Positions 47,001-57,956 of a DNA stretch of 64,000 nt are shown piece after piece. The DNA is taken from NCBI GenBank assembly GCA_022592445.1, contig JABYQR010000055.1, positions 110,476 to 174,475 of the forward strand. The letters run 5' to 3'. This DNA is from Cytidiella melzeri (Eukaryota > Basidiomycota > Agaricomycetes > Polyporales > Irpicaceae). Position numbers and translations under genes: made by a program. Below the pieces are notes generated by a model. It ran no database searches. It saw only the letters and a program-made list of their open reading frames with translations, and had not been told where the DNA came from. Each line of letters starts with the position of its first letter. Position 1 is the stretch's first letter.

Positions 47001-48436
47001 AAGAATAAAACTTGGACGCTTGTACGACGACCAGACGCATCACGAAAAATTGTGAAATGCAAATGGGTCTTCACCATAAAATCTGATGGTCGATATAAAG
47101 CGCGTCTTGTTGCAAAAGGATTCACCCAAGTTGAAGGAATTGATTATCAAGAAACTTTCTCACCAGTCGCACGTTTTGAATCCATACGCATGCTACTAGC
47201 TATAGCTGCACTCGAAGATTGGGAAATCGAGGCATTGGATGTGAAAACAGCTTTCCTTTACGGCGAACTGGATGAAGAAATCTATATGGAACAACCAGAA
47301 GGTTTCGTGGAGAAGGGAACGGAGAACCATGTTTGTTTGCTTAAGAAAGCCATTTATGGACTTAAACAAGCTTCACGAACATGGAATATCAAAATTCATA
47401 ACACTCTGATAGAATTAGGCTTTGACCGGATTCATTCAGATGCTGGTGTTTACGTGTATGGCAACAAGGGGGGAATTTAATTCTCATTCTATATGTTGAC
47501 GATATATTTCCAATAGGAAATAGTAAACTTGCTATGTCTGCACTTAAGAAAAATCTTATGGATCGCTATGAGATGCGTGACTTAGGAGAAGCTAAGCTTA
47601 TTCTAGGCATGCGTGTGCAGAGAGATCGTAAAGCTAAAACGATTCTACTTGACCAAGAGTCGTATATTCAAGAGGCTTTAAAACAATTTAATATGGCAAA
47701 TGCTAATCCTGCTCGGACACCATTACCTTCAGGTGCTGTACTACAGAAGGCAGATTCTGACTACAAAGCAGATTCTGGTTTACTGAGACAGTATCAAGCG
47801 TTGATTGGCACACTTATATATGTTATGATTGGTACTAGACCAGACATTTCATATGCAGTCATACGTCTTTCACAGTACATGTCAAATCCAACTGACCACC
47901 ATTATAAATCAGCTAAATATATACTGAGATATTTGCTTGGAACGCAGTCCTATGCGATCAAGTATAATGGATCAAGTAATGCTGGTATTATTGGTTATTC
48001 GGATGCAGACTGGGCTGAGAATAAAGACGATAGACATTCGACAACAGGATATGTATTTCTTTTGGCTGAAGGAGCAATTTCCTGGACTTCTAAAAAGCAG
48101 AAAACCGTTGCTCTATCATCAATGGAATCAGAATACATGGCCTTGTGCAAAACTTCCAAGCAATGTTATTGGTTGCGCACTGTGCTCAAAGAATTGGATT
48201 TAAAACAGCAAGAGCCTACCATTCTATGCTGTGATAATCATGGTGCTATTTACTTCACCAAGAATCCAAAGATAGAGTCACGCTCAAAGCATATTGACAT
48301 TCAATATCATTATGTTAGAGAGTTTGTCGAAAATAAGAATGCCAAACTATATGCAGTTCCAACTGAAGAACAGATTGCTGATATCATGACAAAGTCATTG
48401 GCATTTCAGAAGCAATCATACTTCAGTGGAGATTAG
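44003..48436 (+). pseudogene. Copia gag-pol polyprotein, frame-disrupted
   Basis: The gag starts MAEPGKISGSQMIVFDGSNY. A zinc-knuckle-like CKKCGLSNHTTSQH motif follows at 44708-44749, with His in place of the usual last Cys. The protease has DSGATSH. Integrase has the H-H-C-C site (WHNRLGHPG, CHGCQVGKGKR) and the catalytic THSDL, CDGGTEF and QQNGRAE motifs. RT has KCKWVFTIKSDGRYKARLVA and LYVDD. RNase H has YSDADWAENKDDRHSTTGY and SSMESEYMAL. The frame shifts by -1 near 46585-46605 (A-run), somewhere in 46695-46842, and at a G-run at 47467-47472 just before YVDD. All catalytic motifs survive. The lesions could be real or homopolymer assembly errors. It encodes the capsid, protease, integrase and polymerase needed for transposition. 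Confidence 0.9.
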
Positions 48437-48472
48437 GTCTAATTGATCTAAACACTCACTAATGTAACGGTT

Positions 48473-48481
48473 AAGTGGGAG
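48473..48481 (+). other. Polypurine tract of the Copia element
   Basis: AAGTGGGAG lies directly before the 3' LTR and about 35 bp after the pol stop, the expected place for plus-strand DNA priming. Confidence 0.7.
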
Positions 48482-49028
48482 TGTTAAAACTATATATAAT
48501 ATAATATGATATGATATGTAGTTCCCAGCCTTATTACAAGGACGCTTTAGGTAGCAGAGTTCCCACAGTCTTAGTATGGGAATTATGCAGCCGTATATGG
48601 AAACTCTAGTAGTAACCATCACATTAGCTGAGACGTACAGATATGGGTTGTAGTAATACTATACATATATGTACGCCTGTGTTCTAGTAGCATAGGAAAT
48701 GACATGGAAAGCACGTATGACTCCAGAGGATGCCTAAAGCATACATCTGAGGACAAGTACTAGCATGAGTCATTTACTCATTATGTACGCCTCTGGTACA
48801 AGTGCTGAGCCTAGTCATACAATGAGTCATGCATGCATAGCATGAGTCATGCATGAGTCATGCACTTAGTAATACAGTAGAATAGCTGAAGTAGACATGT
48901 ATAGTAGTCGCTTACATAAGTAGATACAGACATGTATATAAGCAGAGCTGCTGAAGCAGCAAGAAAAATAAGACTCATCTTCGAAGCTTAACAGCCTCTA
49001 CCCCTCGCACACATATTCCACTTTGTTA
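48482..49028 (+). repeat. 3' LTR of the Copia element (547 bp)
   Basis: It is almost identical to the 5' LTR at 40463-41011, beginning TGTTAAAACT and ending CTTTGTTA. The near identity implies a recent insertion. It keeps the four TGAGTCA boxes and the TATA box, so it could drive transcription into the flanking DNA. Confidence 0.93.
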
Positions 49029-49033
49029 AAACG
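49029..49033. repeat. Target-site duplication, right (AAACG)
   Basis: This is the second copy of the five-base duplication that flanks the Copia element. Confidence 0.85.
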
Positions 49034-49359
49034 TTCGCCCTGAGACCTACTGTAACCAATGGCACGGAGCAGGAGAAGCTTGACTGGCATGTAATTGAAA
49101 TACTGTAAGTAGTACAGGATTCACGACGCCGACAAGTACTGCAAAGGCTCAAACCGTCAGGTACTCATAGGCCTAGCTGGCGAAGAATCTTATACTCACC
49201 TTGCTGTCGTCGGATTGCGGTCGGTCACAATGCTAGATAATAATAAACGTGACATGCCGTTTGTATTGTCATCTGCCAAGAAGAGGGACAGCCAGAGTAC
49301 TATTTTACAATGCGATGCGAGCCAATGAACATCAATGTGCGTTAAGAGACATCGCCGCG
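49034..49359. other. 3' flank of the MACPF gene, nothing recognised
   Basis: This region lies between the Copia element and the stop codon of the minus-strand MACPF gene. It probably contains that gene's 3' UTR. No repeat or gene is visible. Confidence 0.4.
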
Positions 49360-51187
49360 CTACCACCCGCTCCAATCCTTCACAGTCGCCTGCGGGTCCA
49401 GCACGTAACAATCTCCCTTGAGCGGGATCTCGAGGTCAGCAAACCAATAGCGAGTGTCAACCGCAAAAATCTTGCGATTCTGCGTGCTGCTGTAGATCCA
49501 GTTAAGGACGCCGTAGACAGCCCCCGTAAGAGCACGCTTGTGGACGGCACGGAATTGACTGGCGAGTTCCGCAGGAGGCTGCGACGGGATCTCCCTGGCC
49601 GAGTTACCCATCATAGCGACACATCCAAGAGCAACGTAGTCTGAGGTAGGCGGCACGGCTCTCCAGAAGCGAGTCACCTTGTCACCTTGGTTGTACGGTC
49701 CAACATAGGCTTCTACCCACTTGACAGGCGCAAGCGCACCAGGGACGAGGTCTTTCGCAAGTACGCACTTGGTGCCGGAGATGGCGGGGCTTATGAAGTA
49801 CCAGCCGTCCGATCGAGCTGCAACGCAGTTAGTAGATCGTTCATAATTGTCTGCTCGAACTGGTCGCTTACTGGTCGGGAATTTGAGGACTACATGGCCA
49901 GATTCACCGTCAGTGCCAACGCTCAAACAGGCATCCTTGTTATCATCGAAATTGTCGCTGAGCCGAGCGTGAAGATATGGGCCAGGCATTGACAGGTCTT
50001 GGGTGTACAGTGTGACAAACTGAGCGTACGCACGTTGCAGTTCATCGCGCCGGGCCTGACTCGTGGCGAACTCCCAGATGCCAACGAAGCAAGGAAGCGA
50101 ACCGAAGTCGACGAATCTGAACTTTGAAGTAAGAAGTCATACAACGACGAAACTTAGAAAAGAACGAACTCTGGGTATTCAATGATTGACTTTGCCCACT
50201 CTTGAACGTTCTTCAGAAAGTGTTCATTGCCGAAGCTCGGATCTCCTCCCTCTGCAAATTATATTAGCACGTACCAGGATGATTAGCAGCATCCTACATA
50301 CTGGTATTGATCGACGTCTCGCTCGACTCATTGAAACTCTCCATGGCTTGCTTTTGCGATAAAGACATTTCTACGCTGCCTGATGCGACCAGGTAGGATG
50401 CCGAAAGTTTGGCAGCGACTTCGAGAGACGTCTCAGAGTGGTAGGTGCGAGTGTCGGTGGAGAACAAGAACGTTGCCCGCCCTCCAACAGTAAGCGAGCG
50501 TAAAAGATGGGTGCCGTACACCTTGTACAGTTCGATTGGCTCCATGTTGTCCAGGTCATTGACGAACCACGGTTTCAGAAGAGACTTTATTTGTCCGGCG
50601 GGCGGCAGGGATAGGATGTAGTGGGTGACGGCGTAGGTCACTCGGGTGAACGCGTGAGACAAATTTTCACGCTGAGACTCGCTGTAGTCCGCAGAGGCGG
50701 ACGCAGAGAATCCAGGGAAGCTCGCTTCGAGTCCAGCATGGGCGGAGAGACTTTTGGAATACTCCGAAGTAGTCTTGCCGTACGAGGAGCGATAATCAGC
50801 AGTTGTAAGGCGGGCAAAGTTGACTGCGCGAGGCACGCTGTACTCCTTGCCACCAAACTCTTGAGTACGAGGGGCACCTATAAAACACATCAACACATAG
50901 CAGCACAAGATGATATTGGCAGCCGCCCACTCACTCTTTGTCCAATCGACGACTTGCTGCATGGTGGACCTGGAGTCGGCGTACTTGCCGTTCAAAACGT
51001 TGTACGTCGAACCGAGCGAGTACAAGCCAGGGATATAATCAGAGGGTACATCTACCGGTACTTCGGGTTCCGCAACAGGTACGTGGGCCATTGCGATAGC
51101 AGCCATCGCGGACATAGGTGAAGGGGCGGCGGGCATGGACCCGTCGGCAGCGCATTCGAGCTGGTAGGCAGTGGAAGGAGTTGGCAT
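49360..51187 (-). CDS. MACPF domain protein with C-terminal Vps62-like domain
   Basis: Five exons are read on the minus strand: 50935-51187, 50302-50877, a short one ending near 50170, one to about 49873, and a final exon down to 49360. The start gives MPTPSTAYQLECAADGS. The N-terminal part has PSDYIPGLYSLGSTYNVLNG. The MACPF region carries the signature YGTHLLRSLTVGGRA and a Ser-rich transmembrane-hairpin-like segment (FPGFSASASADYSESQRE). The C-terminal half matches the Vps62/DUF946 family (FWRAVPPTSDYVALGCV, KCVLAKDLVPGALAPVKWVE). No signal peptide is evident. MACPF proteins oligomerise into membrane pores; in fungi they act in defence or development. No interrupting lesion was found, so this is the only apparently intact copy of a small local family. 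Confidence 0.82.
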
Positions 51188-52220
51188 GTTGGCTGTTGAG
51201 GATATGAGCTGTATGAAGAGGAGTGTGTTAAGGATGTACTGGTTATGGCAGCCTTTTATATGTTGTCGTCCAAGCCTGGCACCAAATTTGGTATGATGTG
51301 AAATGCGGCAAGATATGAGGAGCCGAATGGAAGCTCTGACGAGCGAGCCAGCCGGTGAAAACAAAACGCCGGAGAGCGACCACGGAGGATGAACGTATTC
51401 TGACCCAAGTCCAAGTTCGTCAACGCCACAATTGTGACATTCTCACGCGAACCGTGGTCGTGAGCGTCGAGAAACGCGGACCGTCGATGTCGCCGACACC
51501 ACGCTGCGCCACTAAAGATGACATGTTCAACGTCCAATGAATTGGCGGGTGAGAAGAAAACGGACATTCGACTGGAATACCAGTCAACACTGTTGGAGAG
51601 GTTTCGTCATCTGATGTGGCTTGGAGCGGAGGTAAGTACCAGTCACGTACGAGCCATAGCTTCCCGTCGGATGTCCGCGCTGAATTGTCATACAACAGAC
51701 AGCAACCTCGGAGACATGTGACGTGAGGATACGCAGAACAAACATGATAGGGTGCTCACGACGATACACTGGATAAATTATAGCCAGTCTTCACCGCGTA
51801 CAGCAGGAGCGTGTCGCTGGAGCCTGGACGCGATGTAGGTGTAGGGGTCGTGGACCTGGAAGCCGAGTTCAGTTTTTACGAGTTGTGGTGACGGGTTCAA
51901 ACTGGTAGCACGTTTGCCGGCGGTCGTAGCAGTGGTGACAGCTCTGAGAAACAACGCGCCGTTGCGAAGCTTGAGCGTTGATGGTGAGTTCGGAACGAGG
52001 TGGCTCTCTCTAATCAGCTGGCGGAATCCAATGCGAGCCGGGTGACACACAACCGACGACATTACTAGAACTCACGAAGATTCAACAAGTCAAAGACGGT
52101 ATTGTATATGGCAGAGTTCTGTCCAATATAGACTGTGAAAATATAGACTGTCAAATATATGAAAGTTGTTATCGGACAAAATGTTGGCGGCACACACACC
52201 AGTTGTCGGCTCAGTACTAA
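51188..52220. other. Upstream region of the MACPF gene, one doubtful 94-residue ORF
   Basis: The MACPF promoter lies at the left. A minus-strand frame at 51778-52062 (94 residues, MSSVVCHPARIGFRQLIRES) has no recognised domain and may be a relic exon. A pair of near-tandem motifs (GTGAAAATATAGACTGT) sits at about 52125-52155. Otherwise nothing is recognised. Confidence 0.35.
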
Positions 52221-52381
52221 GGGCCTGATCGGCTGCGCATTATGTAGTCGCATTATGGAATAATCCCCCGCCAAATAAAATAATCCAGCGCTTAATTCGA
52301 CTTATTTCCACAGCGACTTATTTCCTTATTGGCGGGGGATTATTAATAAGTCGACTACATAATGCGGCGCCGATCAGGCCC
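52221..52381. mobile_element. MITE, PIF/Harbinger (Tourist-like) type
   Basis: This 161-bp element has long terminal inverted repeats: the left arm 52221-52274 (starting GGGCCTGATCGGC) is nearly the reverse complement of the right arm 52329-52381. The middle is AT-rich and non-coding. A TAA triplet flanks both ends (52218-52220 and 52382-52384), which is the 3-bp TWA duplication of PIF/Harbinger transposons. It would fold into a single long hairpin and depends on a transposase encoded elsewhere. Confidence 0.85.
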
Positions 52382-52604
52382 TAAGACATTGAGAGATGTG
52401 ATGGGAAACTGAGAGATATCTAGAGAGATTACAAGATCCCATCAAATTGATGCACCGTTCAGAATAGGAAACATTGATCGCGAAAAAAAGAGATCAGTTC
52501 GTACCCTACCCTTGACACAAGTCCACGCTCGCCAACGCCACAACAGTACGACGATGAGCCGTAGTATCCACTTACTGATACTAATCCACGTCTCACTCGC
52601 CTCG

Positions 52605-53335
52605 TTAACATTTTCCATGGCTTACTTCTGCGATAAGGACATTTCTGCGCTCCCTGAGGCGACCAGGTAGGAAGCAGAAAGCTTTGGCAGCGACCTCGAG
52701 AGACGTCTCAGGCTTGTAGATGCGAGTGTTGGTGGAGAACAGAAACATCGCCCTCCCTCCAACAGTAAGATAGCGTAACAGATGGGTGCCGTACGCTTTA
52801 TACAGCTCGACTGGGTTCATGTTGTCCAGGTCATTGACAAACCACAGTTTCAACAGAAGCTTGATTCGTCCGGTGGAGGGAAGGGATAGGGTGTAGTGGG
52901 TGACCGGTGATGGCGTAGGCCACTCGGGTGAACGCATGAGACAGACTTTCACGCTGAGACTCGCTGTAGTCCGCAGAGGCGGACGCAGAGAATCCGGGGA
53001 AGCTCGCTTCAAGTCCAGCATGGGCGGAGAGACTCTTTGCATACTTCGACGTGGACTTGCCATTTGAGGAGCGATAGTCAGCAGTTGTCAGGCGGGCGAA
53101 GTTGACTGCACGGGGTACGCTGTACCTTTTGTCGCCAAACTCCTGAATACGAGGGCAGCCTACAAAACACATCAACACATAGTCGCACACAAGGATATTG
53201 ACCGTCACTTACTCCTAGTCCAATCGACGACTTGCTGCATGGTGGACTTGGGGTCGGCGTACTTGCCGTTCAAGACGTCGTACGTTGAGCCGAGCGAGTA
53301 CAAGGCGGGGATATAATCAGAGGGTACATCTACCT
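52605..53335 (-). pseudogene. MACPF gene copy, truncated and frameshifted
   Basis: This copy is close in sequence to the gene at 49360-51187. It keeps the N-terminal exon (about 53215-53335, with the PSDYIPALYS and YADPKSTMQQ motifs) and most of the MACPF exon, including FPGFSASASADYSESQRESL and YGTHLLRYLTVGGRA. The frame breaks near 52905 (between the VAYAIT and VTHYTLSLPS motifs) and again near 52680. The Vps62-like C-terminal half is absent. The first exon lacks the N-terminal start region of the intact copy. It is a non-functional duplicate. Confidence 0.8.
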
Positions 53336-53946
53336 GGTCTGCGCGAGGTAAGGTCGACCATGACGACAGCAGCTAACACCTGGGCCGACATCTATATATT
53401 ACAATCAAACAATATTATTCTTCGTATGCCCTTCGCTCACTGGAATCTTTTCGATATATATGCCAATTCGCCGCTCGCAAACCATTCTTCTTCGGTGTTC
53501 AAGGTAAAACGGTTCGAGGAGAACGAGGGGAATGTGTTCAAAGGGAAAGGGATGAGTCACAAAATGAACGGAAAGGGGATTGAAACCTGAACGAAGGAAC
53601 TGACACCTTCGTGCCAGAGGGGAAAGGGTGGGGGGCGAGAACGAAAGGAAAGGGAGAGAGGGGGGAGGTCGATCCAGGAGAACGAGCGAAATGAGAGAGG
53701 TGAACAAGCGTTTGATAACGGCATTGTTATGCGTTCCAGGCAAATGGTGATACATATGTCAAGAGACCTAGATATTGTACATCATGATGGGGTAACCTGA
53801 CAAGAACATTCTCAGACCTGTAATACGAATGCAGTGAGCAAAGGAGTGGAACGCACGTATTTGCATCCAGTCAACCTTGCAGAAACATACGCGTCCACGT
53901 AGCCGAAGCTTTGAATCGACGAAACGAAGCCCGCCAAGGAGGAGAC
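53336..53946. other. Intergenic, purine-biased, no gene recognised
   Basis: A purine-rich stretch (about 53510-53700, AGGGGAAAGG-type) dominates. Frames on either strand look like by-products of this bias. It includes the 3' region of the RGG-rich gene. Confidence 0.4.
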
Positions 53947-54609
53947 TTAGCAGCTGTCCGTATTGTATCCATCGGTGTTGTCGTTACAGCCAAAACCCGT
54001 CTTGGCGTCGTGATAGAGGTCGCGCAGTTCCGAAGCGGAATACACAACATCATCTGCCAACGAATAGTAATGAGCACTTGAGTCGGATGTGCCACCGCCT
54101 GTCCCTCCCCCTGCCCCCCGTCCAGGGCGGTTTCTTCCTCGTGTTCTTCGAGCACGTGCCCTTGTTTGTCCATTGTCTCCTGTGCCCATAACGCCTGCGC
54201 CGCCCCTTCCTCGACCAGCTCCGCTACGCGTTGCCCTTCCACCTCTTCCACCACCATCTCCTCTCCCTCTGCTCGTAGATGCACCTTCACGCGTAGGTTC
54301 TCCGCCGCCGCCCCTCCCTCGTCCAGCTCTGCCACGCGTTGCCATTGCTTGTTCTTGCCCACCGTGTCCTGTGCCCATAGCTTCGTCTGCGCCACCTCTT
54401 CCCCGTCCAGCTCCGCCACGCGTTGCCCCTCTTCCTCGTCCACCACCATCTCCTCTCCCTCTGCTCGTAGATGCACCCCTTCCTCGTGCAGCTCCCCCAC
54501 GCGTTATCCCTCTTCCTCTTCTACCACGACCGCCTCTGCCTCTGATTGTAGCACCTCCACGTTCTCCACCGGTTGCACTCCCACCGATAGCACCAGCAGT
54601 ACCTGACAT
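53947..54609 (-). CDS. RGG/RG-rich protein, 220 residues
   Basis: A single frame starts MSGTAGAIGGSATGG and is followed by about 150 residues dominated by RGG, RGRG and GGR motifs. Two long internal repeats are visible: each begins GASTSRGRGDGGGRG and continues through RGGA or RSGAGRGRGGA to an MGTG box. The C-terminal 40 residues are different and acidic (SAHYYSLADDVVYSASELRD, then DLYHDAKTGFGCNDN). RGG tracts bind RNA and are methylated by PRMT enzymes; this protein lacks any RRM or other folded RNA-binding domain that I can see. The start could instead be 21 codons upstream (54672). Function is unknown. Confidence 0.6.
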   Translation of the reverse strand: MSGTAGAIGGSATGGERGGATIRGRGGRGRRGRGITRGGAARGRGASTSRGRGDGGGRGRGATRGGAGRGRGGADEAMGTGHGGQEQAMATRGRAGRGRGGGGEPTREGASTSRGRGDGGGRGGRATRSGAGRGRGGAGVMGTGDNGQTRARARRTRGRNRPGRGAGGGTGGGTSDSSAHYYSLADDVVYSASELRDLYHDAKTGFGCNDNTDGYNTDSC

Positions 54610-55323
54610 CTGAATGAATCTGTCGAATCGCGATGAGTGCTGGTGTGTTGAGCGTGAATAGGAGAAAGGCAAAAGGTGAATGGAGACGTGAGAGTATCTG
54701 AACTCTAATCTGCGAGTTGGGACCCACGATTCAAGCTTCGAGCTTCAAGAAAGAATCATGGGCGCCGGAGAACGAGGCAACACATGCGTCAGGCTCTGTT
54801 CAACCATCTGCGGAAGCTCTTGCAAGGGTGCGCACTGCGCACGATTTGTATTTGTTGTTTCATTGTAAGTACTGCGTTTACCTTATATGTCAGTGAAGTC
54901 GGAGGTTGAACATTTTATTGGTATTCATAGTGCCGTCAATGCAAAAACTGATCGCAAAGTGATACTCCGCCTACAGTTGACTATTAAAAGCGCCCGCGCT
55001 CACCGCCTGCCACAGCGATGTTCCAATCCGCTTCTCGTAAATAACTCTTAACACTGAACCTGGTTCACTGTGCGCAATGCTTAATGCATCTTATCGAAGC
55101 CGTCGAGCTAGGTGGGTGCCAGTTTGATTTCGTGCTTCAGACGAGAGACACAGTGCTTTGACGTTGTCTGCCAGCCATAGGCAAAGCCAATGATTCGCTC
55201 ACATATACTTTGTACCGTGACCAGATGCACATGAATTACAACAAGTATAGTAAGTCTGCCAGTTTGCGTCTCGTCGACTGAGACTGCGCATTAATCATTA
55301 CACGTTATACAGCCTCTACGGCT
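54610..55323. other. Intergenic, nothing recognised
   Basis: This is the promoter side of the RGG gene and the 3' side of the DUF6593 gene. No open frame with recognisable features and no repeat were found. Confidence 0.45.
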
Positions 55324-55994
55324 TTAGCAGGAACTAGCGGCGGCGGCGGAACTACTAGCTGCAGCGGAACTGGCAGCGGCGGAATTGGCAGCGGCAGTAT
55401 TGTTCGCACTGTTTCGTTGCTGGATCATACGCCGGATGTACACAAGCGTCACGATGATCTCGTCGACGTCGTCAAGAACGTCCTGGGATATCTGCAAGTA
55501 CGGCGGGTGCTTTTTGCCCAAGATCCCAAGGGACTTGTTGTGCCACCTTGCAACTTCAAATCCGTTGGGGCCAATCAGCTGACACAAATGCCGTCAGAAA
55601 CACAAAGCGCGGAAGAGGCGGCGGGGGATCCAACGCACGATATTCTCGTCCCAGGTGTATTGGCGTCCGCTAGAAGAGGTGAAATGCTGTTTCGAACTAT
55701 CATGTCGCGTTAACCTTACTCGCGTAAGACCACAAAACGTTCGTACCTCCAGAACCCCGCCTTCGAGATATAGTCCTTCACGTTTGTGCTCCTGCCTCTG
55801 AACTGCAGCACGCTATTGCTTAGCCTCCGATGCCATTCGAACTCCGCCACGGTTCCCAAAGGCGTCGGCTTCGATATAGTAGTGGTACTATGGTGAAGAA
55901 CTCTCCTCTTCGTGGCAATCTCATAGACTGGACGGTCCTGTGCATCGAGCAGCTGGGTATTGAGTGGGTCGGCGTGGGTAGCGTGAAGTTCCAT
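55324..55994 (-). CDS. DUF6593 family protein
   Basis: Three exons (55720-55994, 55639-55669 and 55324-55578) give about 186 residues starting MELHATHADPLNTQLLDAQD. The protein shows the layout of the basidiomycete DUF6593 family: polar N-terminus with VYEIATKRRVLHHSTTTISK, a central GRQYTWDEN motif, a NGFEVARWHNKSLGILGKKH strand, and the closing VDEIIVTLVYIRRMIQQR before an Ala/Ser-rich tail. The 31-nt middle exon is needed to join the two halves in frame. The family is expanded in Agaricomycetes and its function is unknown. Confidence 0.78.
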
Positions 55995-56318
55995 GGTTTG
56001 TTGGCTAGATGAGTGAGGTGAGGTTGCTGAATAGGGATGTGTTTGAGAGATACTGTACTGCATCTCGTAAATAAACAAAACGTTATCGCACAATACCTAC
56101 CACTGTAAACCCGAGCATTACAATATAACATTGAGCAAACTTTATCCCACACAATCTCTGTACCTGGAAAGTTATAAACACCCGGCACCCGCGATAATGG
56201 TCCGCGGGCCACTTTATCTTGCATGGTAATACATTTTAATGTCTCCGCCCACAGTTTACATTGCAAGATAATCTCGCCACCGGTAGTTTATATTGTCATA
56301 CACATCAATGCAATGCTT
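55995..56318. other. Upstream region of the DUF6593 gene
   Basis: No gene is seen. Minus-strand frames here are continuations of the DUF6593 frame upstream of its likely start. A repeated motif (TTTATATTGCAAGATAA / TTTATATTGTCA) occurs near 56250-56300. Confidence 0.35.
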
Positions 56319-57775
56319 TCAAGGCAGTAGTTCTCGCATTAGAGTGCATAGCAACAATGGCAATGGATTGAACAGTGCAATGGCGAGAACATCAGCTAAA
56401 TAATAATACAGCGCCAGCATGGTGAAAGAAATAGTCATCATAGCAGAACAGATACAGCGAGTAACAGTGTCCAGGTTGAAAAGAAATCGAGAACATCGCG
56501 AGAGCAGACACATGCAGACAGGAGCAGAAAATGTGGAGGTGAGCATGGCCACCAGTCATATGAGCAACGTCCAGTTTCAAGCAATACCGCACTCACGAAG
56601 GAACCTATCAGGCGAACGTCAGAATTCGGAAATAAAATAAATCTGGGTAGCACAATCACTCACCTAACAGATGCGCCAAATGAGGCTTGGACATTGGAAG
56701 GCATGGCCCCGTCTCTTGTAGAAAGGGAAGTACTGAAAGAATCCATTAAATGAGACTGTATGCGCGGAAAATAAATTGCGTGCATACAAAGCATTTCAGA
56801 GGTATCCACGTATAATTGGTAGGCAACCACGCCGGCCAGGGCAACGACTGGAATGGTAAGAATATAATTGCTGCGATTGAAAAATGCATATGTTCGGATG
56901 ACCAGGTTGGCCTCTGAGGTGGCCTGGTTCCGCGTTGCAAGTGCAACGGGGGTCTGGTCGGTGCGCGTGGAGTGCTCTAGCGCTGTCAGGTCCACAAGGC
57001 TTCAGCTGCTCGCGCGGTAGATCCTCTCGCGCTCCTCGACGGTGTGGTTCGTGCAGAAGGCCAGAGAAGGTATGGTACCACAACGATGACCCAATAGCTG
57101 GTGGACGGGAGTCCGTTAGCGTGAAGTAGTTTTCACACAGCGAGGGCTCACCGACAGAGCAAGTTCGCAACTTTGACCGGCGTCCAATGTGTCTTCCATA
57201 TCTGCGAACATCATCACCTTTGTGTATGCGCGTCGGGCGATAAGCTACTGCGCCACTCACAAAACGCTATTCTCTAGGCAGCGGTATGGCCCAGTCCCAA
57301 ACGACGATAGCGTCTACATAACAATTAATAAATAGTTGAAGCGAGCAGGGACAACGCTTCCTCGGTTGCACTCACTGCTGAACGAATCATTAGTCAGGGT
57401 CAGGCGTCCCTTCTAGCGGCGAGGTTGAATGTGTACTTATCACAAAAATGGACCTGAGTACTAACATCGCCAACGCAAATAGTCAGCATGGCGGCAGGGT
57501 CTGGGGCAAAGACGTACATGAAGATGAGGTATGCGGTTGTCTAGGGTGAATCTGGCATGTTGGACAGACTTGCACGGGTGAATGCGGCGTCGCTTGAGGT
57601 CTATGACCGCACTCAGAGAGTCGAGGGGACAGTAGAGCTGATCTTGGAGGGCGTCGTCGTTGGTGAGCAGCGGGGAGAGAGAGAGGAGATGGTGGTTGGG
57701 AGGAGACGATGACGGCAAGAGCGAGAGCGCCGAAGATGGGGTAGGGAAGTGTGAAGGGGCCCGTCGATCCACCAC
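56319..57775 (-). pseudogene. Polytopic membrane protein, probably DUF6533-like, exons unresolved
   Basis: Several minus-strand frames encode hydrophobic segments. The best is LVIRTYAFFNRSNYILTIPV followed by ALAGVVAYQLYVDTSEMLCM (about 56770-56925), which resembles the central part of DUF6533 membrane proteins of basidiomycetes. Other hydrophobic pieces are TTAYLIFMYVFAPDPAAMLT near 57500 and MTISFTMLALYYYLADVLAI near 56400. I could not join them into one protein with clean splice signals, and the N-terminal signature was not found. It may be a decayed gene or one whose introns I failed to place. Confidence 0.35.
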
Positions 57776-57956
57776 ATGTGAAGTTTTAGAGGCTTCCTGA
57801 CCTACGAAGCCCCAACTTTCTCACATTCATACCACCCCCGTCCAATGCACGCCACAGGGTGTGCTGCTGAGAGGCGGGACATATGGCGTAGCTTGCTCGT
57901 CATGTGTGCACTGATGTATTACAGTCGTTAACCACGGCAGGTAAGGAATTAATAAA

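Larger units (their letters stand above)
40463..49028 (+). mobile_element. Complete Ty1/Copia LTR retrotransposon with extra ORF
   Basis: The element is 8,566 bp, bounded by near-identical direct LTRs and an AAACG target duplication. Order: 5' LTR, primer-binding site, a 470-residue ORF of unknown function (41808-43220), a second small broken frame (43436-44003), gag-protease-integrase-RT-RNaseH (44003-48436), polypurine tract, 3' LTR. Integrase precedes reverse transcriptase, which defines Copia. The LTRs differ only by a few bases near their 5' ends, so the insertion is recent. Yet the pol frame is interrupted by several single-base shifts. Codon use is AT-rich compared with surrounding host genes. 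Confidence 0.95.

Noticed and set aside
54089..54613. Pro-rich plus-strand frame opposite the RGG gene
   Set aside because: Proline codons (CCN) are the complement of glycine codons (GGN), so the frame is a mirror of the RGG tract.
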